DNA of 64,000 bases, taken from contig NC_085096.1 in NCBI RefSeq assembly GCF_963422355.1, positions 6,472,717 to 6,536,716 of the forward strand. Reading direction: 5' to 3'. Positions 19,511 to 29,614 of this stretch are shown in pieces (position 1 is the first letter of the stretch; every line of letters begins with the position of its first letter). Source of the DNA: Corticium candelabrum (Eukaryota; Porifera; Homoscleromorpha; Homosclerophorida; Plakinidae). The notes under the pieces are model-generated. The model was not told the origin of the DNA, did no database searches, and saw only the letters and a program-made list of their open reading frames with translations. The translations under genes and the position numbers were made by a program.

Positions 19511-20725
19511 CTATGGGGTGCTCTCTCTAAACAGAGAAAAGCCATCTCCTGACCCACCAAGCTCTACCTCTAACATCACTTGTTGAAGTCTGAGCTTTGC
19601 GAACGCCTTCTTCTCATAGGGAAATCTCCGTAGAGTAGCAGCTATCTGCCTACCGAACAAACCATCCTCATCGGAGTCGACATGAGCCCTCTTTGAGTCT
19701 AACGAGTTTAGCCTTTCTACAATTGAAGTCTCTAGCTCGTCTTCTGGTCCCTTACGACGTCTCTTTCTTTTGGTGGCAGGAGTGATGCTTAGTTGACGCG
19801 GTCCAGTCTCTACCTGACAAATGACCGAGCTGTTGTGTGCTTCATTGCTGCAGTAGGAAAAATTAGCCTGTGAAAGGAAGCAATATATCAAGTCGAAGTC
19901 CACACATTTACCTTTCATGATTGTCGACTGTCTCATCACTGTCATAGGGTTCACTCTCTGCTGGCTGGCTCTCTCCTGGCTGGTTCTCCTGTTGTTGACT
20001 CTCCTGTTGTTGACTTTCCTGTTGTTGACTCTCCTGTTGACTTTCCAGCAATGAAAAATTGCTGTCTGTTCTGTTTGTCAATACAATAGAGTTACTACTA
20101 GAGATACTGAGATTTGCAAGAAGTGCATGCATAAACCCACAGCAAATGCAGCGTAAACAGTAGTAGGTACAGTAAAAAGACACAGAAACAGTATAAACAC
20201 CGGCGCGTACAAACAAAGGGCAACCATAGCTAGACATGCAGGTAAAGAAACAGACACAGATATCATGAAAGCAGACAAGCAGACTGACAGACCAACAGAT
20301 CAACAGACAGATCCACTGACGGGCATGCAGCCACATCAAAGCAGACAGGCAGAGACACGAAAACAGACAAAAAAAGCAAAGAATAAATGGTACACGTGTA
20401 CTAGTAATTACGTTCTGTGCTTCACGGAAATGTCCAGAAAAGTCATCACGGTGAAGAAAACCCACGAAGACGTTGCAGGTGGACCTCCGGTCCCGGACAA
20501 ACGTTTCTTCTGAAGAAGTTTAACCTCCCTCACGTACTTGTCTCGGAGACTCTTCCATTTCTTTTGGCAGAGTTCTGCTGAGACACCCAACTCGCTGGCA
20601 ATCCACTTCCAAGCGTTTTCTCGTGCACGCAGGTCCTTGTATACTTGGCAGTTGACCTTCCACAGGCAAGGACAGCTGCGTACACTCTCTATCAAGCGCT
20701 CAACGTCCAACATGTTCGTAGCCAT
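19511..20725 (-). CDS. MADF/BESS DNA-binding partner of Harbinger-1
   Basis: Three exons join in frame: 20725-20412, 20070-19912 and 19847-19511 (269 aa), with GT...AG borders. Exon 1 is a MADF (Myb-like) domain: LIESVRSCPCLWKVNCQVYK, then AWKWIASELGVSAELCQKKW and LRDKYVREVKLLQKK. Exon 2 is a QESQQQ repeat followed by an acidic run. Exon 3 has a nuclear-localisation-like RKRRRKG and a BESS-like motif (SDEDGLFGRQIAATLRRFPY). In this superfamily the Myb-like partner carries the transposase into the nucleus and binds the ends. Confidence 0.88.
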
Positions 20726-21137
20726 TGCTCACGAAGCAACCACGTGCACTCCTACTTGGCTGTGATTGGTTAAAATCTTAATTGCCACTTCCGACGCGAC
20801 GTGCTCCGACTTCCGGTTCGACGCTGAAATAGAACTCGGTTCTATTCGGATGCGTCGCGTCGCGTGCGTCGCGTCTGTCGAGCGTCGCGTCGCGTAGACC
20901 ATTTACAATTTGAATTTGTACGACGCGACGCGACGCGACGCGACGCGACGCGACGCGACGCTCAAGCGTTTGCATATTGTAAATCCAGCTTAAGAGTACG
21001 TAAGGTTAGCACACTACCTTTCTCTATCCTGCAATGCATGTATTGTAAGTGCAATCTTGCCCTATTTTCGCGTCTTCCTTTGCCTAGTACAGACTTCACT
21101 TCAACTTCGAAAACTAGCCTAAGCTCTAGACATTACT

Positions 21138-21161
21138 AAGACGTATCGGCCGATACGTCTT
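21138..21161. repeat. perfect palindrome at the hAT-1 right end
   Basis: A 24-base perfect palindrome centred on GTATCGG/CCGATAC lies 66 bases inside the right end of hAT-1. A second imperfect copy, GTATCGGGCCGATAC, is at about 21187. They may be subterminal binding sites. Confidence 0.7.
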
Positions 21162-21227
21162 GATTGCTCATTCCTGAGGTAAGGGGTATCGGGCCGATAC
21201 GCCTTTAATGGCCTGGAGAGAACCCTG

Positions 21228-21649
21228 CTTCGCATTATCAGTTTATTCTAAGATGGCGCATCTCTCCCGTATGTAGACCTTGTAAAATTCACTATAAATC
21301 TATCTCTGCAGCTCCGGACCTGCCAGTTCGTACGCTGGTAGTTGTCGACGACACCCGTCTATAGGCCATCATAAAAGTTTGTTATCAACGATTATAGGTG
21401 GTCTCTATTAGGACCCTCCTCCTCCAACATCAAAGATCCAGCGCAAAGCCTAGACTACAGCAATACGGCCACGCAAACGCAATGAGAACATGGAGCGGAC
21501 TACACTCTACACGGCTATAAACATTACTTACCTATAAAACGAAGAAACACAAATATAAAGCCACAGATGCAGTAGTAGCCATTCTGGCCACATCTACTCT
21601 TTGTATGTAAAATCTAGACATCTAGCTAAAAATGACTGTACATATCTAC
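21228..21649. other. no recognisable gene between hAT-1 and piggyBac gene
   Basis: Nothing coding is visible. The stretch could hold the 3' untranslated region of the piggyBac gene. No CCC-type piggyBac inverted repeat ending at TTAA was found here. Confidence 0.35.
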
Positions 21650-23875
21650 CTACTATTCCTTTTTTGTGAAACACGTAAAATCCGATTTAGCTACTTTCTT
21701 ACTAGATGCAAATTCTCGGCAGGACATCGATAATTTAGTTTTATTATGATACAATAAGAAGCAATTGCGGCCTGAACACAAACATAAGTACACACCACAC
21801 TCCTTGCAAAAGCTCCGCACCATGGTCTCCTGCCTTTGAAAATGACAATATATACATCTAAACAAATACAAGTTAAGAAGACGTCGTATTACTAAACATA
21901 GCACATGTATCTGCCCTCACCGATAACGGTGTTGTTCAAACATGGGAGTGTGGTGCGTGGGAAGGATATAGGATCCAGCAGAGGCGGCGACTGGGTCTTG
22001 TGGTCGACCTCCTCTGCTGTGATGATGTTGATGAGCTTTCTGTTCGGCAGCGACCAGTTCTTTGACCAGTAGTTCTTGAAAGTCAAGATGTTTCATCTAC
22101 AACATGAATAACTAGTTATACATAAGTAAGAAGTCATAGCTATGACACTTACTTTCGGATTGGTGGTAACTTTGTACAGGTGCCATGCATTCATTGCCAC
22201 GGTCTCGAGGAAGTTGTACAAAAAGACGTTTGGCCAACAGAAGACCTTCCTCAAGACCGGGTAGGCACCTGCCATCTGGTCAAAGATGTCGGCACCACCC
22301 ATGTACTTATTGTACTCTGGGACGACCGGTGGGCAAGAAAACTCCCTTGCCTTTCCTAAACCAAAGTTAGAAAATTCAATTTACAGTACTGTTAAATTTT
22401 CAAGCTACTTACCACTGCCTTTGCTCTTCTCTTCACAGTCAACTTTTGTGTTGACCCGTGATGATGAGTGAGCAAAAGGCAGTGATACTGTGGTCGACCC
22501 AGACTAAGTACAGGCAATGGCCGTCACGTGCCTAACTCCAATTGCCTTGTTTTCCTTTTTCAAGATTGGCCCACCAATTTGCGGTGGTAAACCGGAGCGT
22601 CCTCGGTGCATTGTTTCAGCAGCATACACTTCTTTTTCCGTGAGCTGGCGAAATAGTTTACCTATGAGGAAACACACAATGCCTACTAACATCAATGCAC
22701 TCAAAATACAAACCATACCTGAAGTGTAGTAATTATCAACATATAGATGGTAACCCAGCCCAAGGACAGGCAATGGAAGGTTGCTGCTGGCAGGAGGCTC
22801 CAGGAGCTCATATAATACTACCCGTTGAGTGTGGCCCTCTTCCGGAACGCCCTGGGAGCCTACATAAACGTCAAAGTCAATGACGTAACCGGCTCCACCG
22901 GCAGAGGATGAGTCTGATGTTGCCAAGACCCAAAGCTTGAAGCCCCACTTGATGGGTTTGTTGGGCATATATTGCCGCATGCCGGACCTTCCTAAAATAG
23001 AACTGCATTACAATCAGACATATTCATGTACATTAAATCTATTTAACCTTTAAAACGAAGCATTCGCTCGTCGATTGCAAGTTTCTGTCCGGTTTGGTAA
23101 TACATGCGGCAAGCACGCCTCATTCTATCATCACATACATATACCCAGATTGTTCACACTACAAGCTGGCACGTCTTCATTCCTGCTTTAGCACTGGTCT
23201 GATTTTGAAAAGCCGGTCTGGTGCTGGTTTAGTGGCACGCTGCTCCCCTAGACTGGGGTTGGGTGCCCCCTGGCCCTCAGCACGAGGGCCAACTGGTTCT
23301 TCTCCTTCCTGTACCCCAGTGCTGGGGCTAGGGACCGGCTCGGTGAGGCGTGCTGTGTCCTCTGCCCCGATCTCCTGGGACGACGGTTTTTTCTTTGGAA
23401 TGATAAATTCATTCATCTAGGCAAGAAAGAGCCCGTAATATTTTCTATTTCACAAAAATTGTTTATCTAACCTTCAATGCACGAGAGATTGCATTAAACC
23501 GCCGTCCCGACATTGTTTGCTTGTATAAGTCATGGCCCAAGAATTCACTTTGGAACCAGTAATGAGAGATCTGGGGCAAACGGACTAATCCCATGCCCAA
23601 CAAAAGCTCAAGATTACGAAACAATACCTCTCCTCTTCGGAAGCTTCGCTTTCGTTCTCCGAAGTTACCTCGTCGCGTGCTTGGTTGTCAAAGATAGCCT
23701 GCAGAGGATCGTCCAATTCCGAGTCGCCGTCTCGATGTTCAAGGAAGGCTAGACTCGCCAAGTCAACTTCCTCATCTCCCGAAAGGAGGAAGAGGTCGAG
23801 GTCGACAAAATCCGAACGTTTTGGAGCTTTCGATACTCGCCCAGAACGCCGTACAGAATCCGATGCCATTTTCAC
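21650..23875 (-). CDS. multi-exon piggyBac-type transposase gene
   Basis: About ten exon blocks on the minus strand follow piggyBac order. The start MASDSVRRSGRVSKAPKRSD and an acidic stretch are at 23869-23628. QISHYWFQSEFLGHD and MSGRRFNAISRALK are near 23550-23475. DRLFKIRPVL follows a Pro/Gly-rich insertion at 23416-23182. KLAIDERMLRFKG (first Asp) is near 23060, KPIKWGFKLWVL and LYVDNYYTS (second Asp) are at 22980-22735, YNKYMGGADIFDQ (third Asp) at 22353-22153, and a C-terminal Cys-rich finger (CKECGVYLCLC) at 21834-21720. All three catalytic Asp remain. No terminal repeats were found, and the first intron junction did not give a clean frame. It may be a relic or a domesticated PGBD-like gene. 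Confidence 0.75.
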
Positions 23876-24222
23876 ACGATGACAGAAAAATGCAAATGAG
23901 CCAGGGCGATGTCCTCTATGATTGGTTGAATGTAGTTGTTAAGTTTGAAGCCCGTACAACGGCCCCTACTGTTTTTAATCTATTTTTAGATTCTCGGTCC
24001 GCTTGGACTGGATTGACGTCATCCTTAGCGCACTTGGTCTGTGCTTTGTAACCTACACTAGATAAGCGTTCGAAAGACAAAACTTGGCGTACTGCATTGC
24101 TAGGCTATACTCTAACTGTTCTATTTTGGCCGTTACCAAACCTTGCGTGTGTAACGAGAAAACGGAAGTCTGATGACGAAATGTCACGCCACATACGGGA
24201 CACCTGATAATGCGAGGTTAGG
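23876..24222. other. no recognisable gene upstream of piggyBac gene
   Basis: This flank is probably the promoter side of the piggyBac-type gene. No inverted repeat with the other side of the gene and no TTAA-bounded terminus were identified. Confidence 0.3.
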
Positions 24223-25409
24223 TACACTCTGCAATACGTCCCTCTCTTGAGCCAAATGTCCTCATGTGAGCTAAAGCAAAACAGTACACACAAAAGAAAA
24301 CGAAACGACTAAACGAGGAGCGAACAAAGACAGGATGTAAAAGCAAAAGTCATAAATCTGCAAACCGTTGTGCCGGAATACCAGCAGTATTGCGAACAGG
24401 TCGCGCTGATGAGACGGTGGCTGCAGTAGAGCGACCAGCAGCGTCGGCCAAAGAAAGGGACTTCGTGTCACTGATCGAATCGTCGTGCAAAAGGATTAGT
24501 AGACTCGGTGCAGCCACGTGAGGGTCAAGAGATAGGTACTGCTGAAGACGCTGTACGTGGGCGGTGGTGACAGCACCGGTTTCCAGATGAGAAATTTCGT
24601 ACAAAACGTCGGACAGTCTGCGAATGACTCTGTAGGGTCCCTTATAGCGCGGTGAGAGCTTAGGCGAACGACCTGGTTGACGGGAAGGCAGTGCTAAAGT
24701 ATTCGGTTGATCTCTTTCCAATGCGACTTGAAATTCCGGGCGAAGGCCTTCCTGATACGAAGTGACCACCGTGAGGTCGGGTAGCGCCGAGACCTGAGCC
24801 GTGTGCAACTGCAGTAAAGTACGGCGAAAACGAGATTTGTACCCCGAAACGGTTTCATGTCCGCCATGACGAAGAGACATTAAGTTTCGAGTATAATAAC
24901 GCACCAGATTCTTTGGCCCAAACTGAGTGTGCAGGAACGATTCAAATGGATCTCACGACAGCTCTGTTTCTGGAGTTAATGCAACATACGAGCGATAGTC
25001 TGCACGAGCCCAACCGGCCAAAGCTACCGCAGCTTGTCGAAGTTGAAGTTGGGGCGACCACCGTTCAAGCTGTGCCACTTAAGTGACATGGAAAAGCCAA
25101 CTGTCCAAATCTTCTCCGTTGTCTCCCCAAAACTTGTCCAGTTGAAGTGGAACCAGCGAACGGCGAGGTGCAGGATCCAGACGGTGAGAGTGGACAGGGC
25201 CTTCTGGGCTAATCGAACGATCTTGCCTTTCCTATGACCTTTTAGTTTTTGTGGAGGCATAACGAAGGCGTCAAAGTTTCAAAACCAAACGAACGTTTCT
25301 CCACCAGATAGTGAGAGGTAGGTGCAGGATCGTAGAACAAACGAAAGACACTTTATTGCTATGATGGTGCTCTGCTATATACTCTACGATACCGGAAGCA
25401 CGTGATCAC

Positions 25410-27611
25410 TAGCGCTGAGCGATACTATGTATATCATATCACGATCGATATTGACCAAAATATCACGATAACGATGTTATCACGATAATTACTTATTTAA
25501 TTACAAAGATAATTGCATAACTAGATAAATGGGCAGATACTTACATAGCAGTGGAGAAGAAATAATTATACATGTTTTACTGAAGGTTTGCTGAAAGGAA
25601 GACAAGCATGCTTACAGTCTCAGGGAGAAGACAAGAGCGTCTCGCACTAGCAATATGGCCTGCTGTACTGAAAGCACGCTCTGAGGGAACAGAGGTAGCT
25701 GGAAGGCAGAGGTATTTCTTTGCTAGACGAGAGACTTTGGGGAATCTGGTGCTGTTGCGACTCCACCAGGTCAATGGATTGTCTGATGTTGCATCTTCTC
25801 CAATATACTTGGAGACTTCAATGTGAGCCTTTTCTTTCGCAGAGATGTCTTCATGACCATCAGAATCTGGCTGCACAACATCCTTAAGGAATTCAAGTAG
25901 CACATGCTCTCCACGGGTCGTTTGACTGCTGGTTCAGCTTCCTCTGCCTCAGTAGACTGTGTAGAGGTGGTCTCAGAGTTGATAAGTTCTTCTACATCCT
26001 CCTCAATAAGTGATACTATGTGTTGTCTCTTCTCTGACTTCAAGAAAGGAAGAGCCTTGAATCTTGGATCCAGGAATGCTGCCTTCGTCAACAAGTCCAA
26101 TGCACTACCAACATAACGATCCTGCAGATCTGAACAAATTGATTCTTTAATCATGCACACCAGGCGTGAATCTGCTGTGGCTGGCTTGAGGTGCACGTTA
26201 AGCAACTTGTGCAGAAGTGGCCTAATGATCGAGATGGTCACCCACTTTTCACCCCCAATAGCCTTAGTCACATCAACTAGTGGCTCCATCACATCCTTGT
26301 AGCACTCCATGACACTGAATTCACTGTCAGACGGCATCAGATCTTCCTTACGTAGCTCAAAGAGGGCGGCACAAAGGGGTTGCTGTTGCTCAAGCACACG
26401 CTCCACCATGTAGTAAGCTGAGTTCCATCGTGTTACGACATCCTGAATGAGGCTATGCTTCACATGATGGAGATCATCTTGCTTCTTCTTGAGCAGGTAG
26501 CTTGATTTAGCTGAATGATTGAAGTGACTGACCAAACGTCTACGCCTTGCGAGTGCTTTTGCAACCTGTGGTAGCTTCATGGCCTTCTCCACTCCAAGTT
26601 GCAGTGTGTGACTGGAGCAGGATACATGAGGCCACTGGAGTAGGTCCACTGCAGCAAGGATGTTGCTTCCATTGTCGGTTGTGATCCCAGCAATCCCACT
26701 CTCTGTCAATCCCCAGTCGCCAATGATCTCCTGCAATTCGTCGTTGATGTTCTCAGCATTGCGGGACTCTGGGAATTCCCGTGTACTTAGGAGATGGCTC
26801 TGGAGTTGGAATGTATCGTCTATGTAGTGGATAGTGAGGCTTGTGTATGCATGTTTTGCTCGGGACGTCCAAATATCTGTTGTCAATCCGAAGTCTTTTA
26901 CACCCTCGATCTTCTGCTGGATCCGTGTCTTTTCCTGCTCGTACAGTGCAGGTATGTACTTGGTAGCAAGCAACTTTCTGTCAGGCGGGGTGTAGCGTGG
27001 TTCAAGCACTTGCAGCAAATGCCGAAACCCACGATCGTTGACAGTGGAGTACGGTCGCATGTCTTTGGCGACAAAACGACACACGGCTTTTGTTATCTGT
27101 GCCCACCGAGGACTTGACCGATCTAGAGGTTGGCCGCGCGTAAACCCCTCGGCGATCGACAACTGCCCAGACTCCAGCACTTCCTTACTTCCACGCTGTG
27201 GCATCAACTTTCGCTTAGCCTCCTCCTCCTGAAGGAGTGCGCTGTGTTCTCGGCGATGTGTATCCCAGAGGTGCGAACGCATATTCGTCGTGTTGCCACT
27301 GTACTTTATCCGCTTTGGGCAGAGCTTACAGTGCACAAACTGCCGTTTCTTTCTGTCTGACTCAAGAATCTTCCCATTGCGTGCTGGGAATCCAAAATGA
27401 CTCCATACAGCACTAGTGGCACCTTCAAGAGGTAACAACTCGACATCGCTTTCTGCCATCTTGCAAACCGAACACGTGGCTACTACTTGCGCATGCGCAG
27501 TACAGAAAAATGCATTGATGCAGAATCGCGCGATTCTGATACTGGAAATATCGCGATTCCGATACTGGAATTTTATCGCGATTATGCTTAAAACGATATC
27601 GCTCAGCCCTA
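25410..27611 (-). mobile_element. hAT-2 transposon
   Basis: The ends TAGCGCTGAGCGATA and (inverted) TAGGGCTGAGCGATA match at 14 of 15 bases. They are flanked by the 8-bp duplication GTGATCAC (25402-25409, 27612-27619), exact for hAT. The element is 2202 bp and contains one BED-finger hAT transposase, now frameshifted. The insertion broke the LTR of gypsy-A. Subterminal ATCACGAT/ATCGCGAT motifs are repeated at both ends. Confidence 0.95.
25577..27459 (-). pseudogene. hAT-2 ZBED-type transposase, one frameshift
   Basis: The first 520 or so residues are open. They contain a BED zinc finger (VHCKLCPKRIKYSG...MRSHLWDTHRREH, about 43-70), then YSTVNDRGFRHLLQVLEPRY, the first catalytic Asp in LTTDIWTSRAKHAYTSLTIH (about 194), GITTDNGSNILAAV (about 260), and CSSHTLQLGVEKAM. 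Near 25900 the frame changes. The hAT dimerisation domain continues in another frame (YLCLPATSVPSERAFSTAGH) to 25577. Otherwise it resembles ZBED-family proteins of full length. Confidence 0.92.
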
Positions 27612-27656
27612 GTGATCACATACCTAATTATAAGCTATTCTTAGGTACACTCTACA

Positions 27657-28083
27657 ATATTGTACTACAGTTGTGTAGTGTACTAAGGAAGGCAGTTATA
27701 CGCACGCAGCAAAACAAACAATTAAAAGTCAGTTACTACTTTACGTCATTACACTGTATGCTTAACTATTATCACAAGCTATAGTCACCACCTACTCATC
27801 TAGGTGGGCCTCACTTTCAATGAGTCCCAGCAGGTCCACTTTGATAGGTCTATACGTAGAGGATCTTGTTCCACGGATACTAAGGAAGGCAGTAGTTGGT
27901 GCAGTAGGGATGATTTGGGTAGATTCAGTTTCAGTACATACAACAGTAAGAGTCACCCGTATATACGGGAACGTGTAGGTATTGTTTCGGCAGTGGCTGA
28001 GGAGTTAATTAGTTTCGTCTCCCTGTGACACTTTACAGCTGTATACGATGACTGTAGGGAGTATCGTATCTCGGCAGTGACTG
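27657..28083. other. unassigned sequence with short repeated blocks
   Basis: No gene is recognised. A block with TATATACGGGAAC followed by CGGCAGTG(G/A)CTGAGGA occurs at about 27958-28010 and again at 28655-28700. A partial copy (TCTCGGCAGTGACTGAGG) is at 28070. ACTAAGGAAGGCAGT also occurs twice (27684, 27880). Confidence 0.45.
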
Positions 28084-28626
28084 AGGGTGAGTTCGATTTA
28101 CAGTTCTCGAACTAGAACTGGGTGTGTCTTAGAACTATTGGAACTGACAGAACTAGAGGCTAAATTCAATGCTAAGTCTGCTTTTAGAATCGTGCTATGC
28201 ACTAGCATGCGCAGATTCAACGTAATGGTAGCAATTGTTGACAGAGTGGCTATTGTTGCAGCAGTTCAGTTCAGTCTTTGGTCCTGACCATCTGACGCCG
28301 CCGCAGGACTACTAAAGTAACGTCTTTGCTAGATTCCGTGGACGGCAACTGCTCAATTGGGATGCTAGAAACTCCTGATGGTATCCAAGCCCGACTTAGA
28401 ATCTCACTTGAAGTTATGAAGAGGTCGATTGTAGCGTCAGGTGTAAGTTCTCGCGTGGAAACGTCCAGGTAATTAGACGATATAGGGCGTGGTCATGCCG
28501 TAGTTCCAGCAGTTAACTGTTGGAATCGTTCCAGCAGTTCCAGAACTAGAATTCTAGCAAATCGACCGCAAGGTATTTGTTAACCCCTTTGATTCTAGTT
28601 CCAGAACCGTAAATCGAACGCGCCCT
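28084..28626. mobile_element. MITE with GTTCGATTTAC inverted repeats
   Basis: The left end GAGGGTGAGTTCGATTTACA and the inverted right end CAGGGCGCGTTCGATTTACG match at about 28 of 34 bases, extending through GAACTAGAA. The element is about 540 bp with no gene. The inner sequence repeats TTCCAG/TGGAA-type motifs. It appears inserted in a CAGTGACTGAGG block that also occurs nearby. No clear target duplication is seen. Confidence 0.6.
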
Positions 28627-28712
28627 GGGTAAATATTTAATTTCGTCCCCCAGTGACTATACCTCTATATACGGGAACTTGTCGGACTGTCGCGGCAGTG
28701 ACTGAGGAAATT

Positions 28713-29540
28713 AATTTCACGTTCTGTAACGAGGCATGATGATTGTATTCTTTGGATTACTCAAATTGTAGGAATTGGTATGACACATACAGTTCGATTA
28801 CCGTTTTCTGAAGGAAGTCTTATTGATAGTCAACTATCCAAGGTCTATGACCAATCAATCTATATACGTGTTGAAGGCGGCTAATTATAATGTTACGTAC
28901 CTTACGTATAATCTTACTTTCTTGTCAAAACCTTCTCGTGTACATATTGAAGAAAATTCTCAGCTAGATCTTTGGCATTGCTGGGTATTTTCTGTTTCTG
29001 CGTCTACAACAAAAGCTGTGACGTGATAGAAACCTGTTCAGCCAACCGTTAGAAGCTTTAAATTCAACTGTTGCATCTTCTGGAAAAAGTTTACCGTACA
29101 CATGTTTGGCATATCTTTGATACTGCCTCCGCTGATCGTGACTTCCTTCTGTCGAAGATCTTTCATCCAGCTAACGACTCTTTCTTCAAAACATGAAACT
29201 TCCCCCGTTCTTTTCGCAACTCATCCGTACTTGGCACGTGTCTCCTCTTCCGGACAGCTATTTGCCGCTCCCGTTTGGTCTAGAGTAATTCTCGGTCCCT
29301 TACCCAATCCTGGACACTTTTCCTGGGGACTCCACATTCTTTGGCTGTCTTTGACTTGTTCCGCCTAGTCCGTCGTACTTTGAAAGTACGCGAAGTTTCG
29401 TGGCAATGCTATAAGATTTTTCCACGTGCTAGACTACTGTTTGTGCTACACTGTTGTTTGATGCTCTTCCACGGCAATCGTGTCTTTCTCCTGCCTCTCG
29501 AGAGTGCCATCCGGCTCCACCATCATGGAACACGTGCACG
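28713..29540 (-). pseudogene. pogo/CENP-B-type transposase relic, copy 1
   Basis: This aligns along its length with 36790-37445, which encodes on the minus strand a helix-turn-helix (AKECGVSRQYVQDWVRD) and a CENP-B/Tc5-type DNA-binding domain (VVSWMKDLRK...EFKASNGWLNRFLSRH). Copy 1 has several stops. The catalytic core is not present in either copy. Confidence 0.55.
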
Positions 29541-29614
29541 ATGTTAATATCTATCACATCGCCTTTACCAGCAGTACCCCTCACCGCCCCCATGCAACCC
29601 TATACCGGCAAACC

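Larger units (their letters stand above)
17341..20990 (+). mobile_element. Harbinger-1, complete PIF/Harbinger transposon
   Basis: The ends read AGCTGGATTTACAATATGCA and are inverted repeats extending through GCGTC pentamer runs (left 17367-17395, right 20921-20965). TAA is duplicated on both sides (17338-17340, 20991-20993), as usual for this superfamily. The element is 3650 bp with the expected two genes in convergent order: a DDE transposase (+) and a MADF/BESS DNA-binding partner (-). Both are open. It lies in the 5' flank of hAT-1. Confidence 0.95.
12380..21227 (-). mobile_element. hAT-1, broken hAT transposon carrying two nested elements
   Basis: Candidate ends are CAGGGTTCTCCCCAG at 12380 and, inverted, CAGGGTTCTCTCCAG at 21227. 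They match at 14 of 15 bases and have the CAGGG start common in hAT elements. Removing the Kolobok-like insertion and Harbinger-1 leaves about 3.05 kb, a normal hAT length, with a hAT transposase on the minus strand. I see no clear 8-bp target duplication (flanks CGCCCTCG and CTTCGCAT), so the borders are probable, not certain. Confidence 0.65.
24223..27656 (-). mobile_element. gypsy-A, broken Ty3/gypsy element
   Basis: This is a fossil LTR element. Its 5' LTR (about 25309-27656, about 150 bp of LTR sequence) is split by hAT-2. A diverged 3' LTR start is probable near 24240, after a purine-rich tract. The internal region retains only a gag-like start (25260 leftward) and a gag-like block next to the integrase C-terminal region (24350-24904: SPRYKGPYRVIRRLSDVLYE). 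Most of pol is missing. It is older than gypsy-B, as the LTR has diverged from its solo copy. Confidence 0.7.

Noticed and set aside
12372-21235. 8-bp target duplication for hAT-1
   Set aside because: CGCCCTCG and CTTCGCAT do not match; the ends are kept as probable on terminal similarity and net length only.
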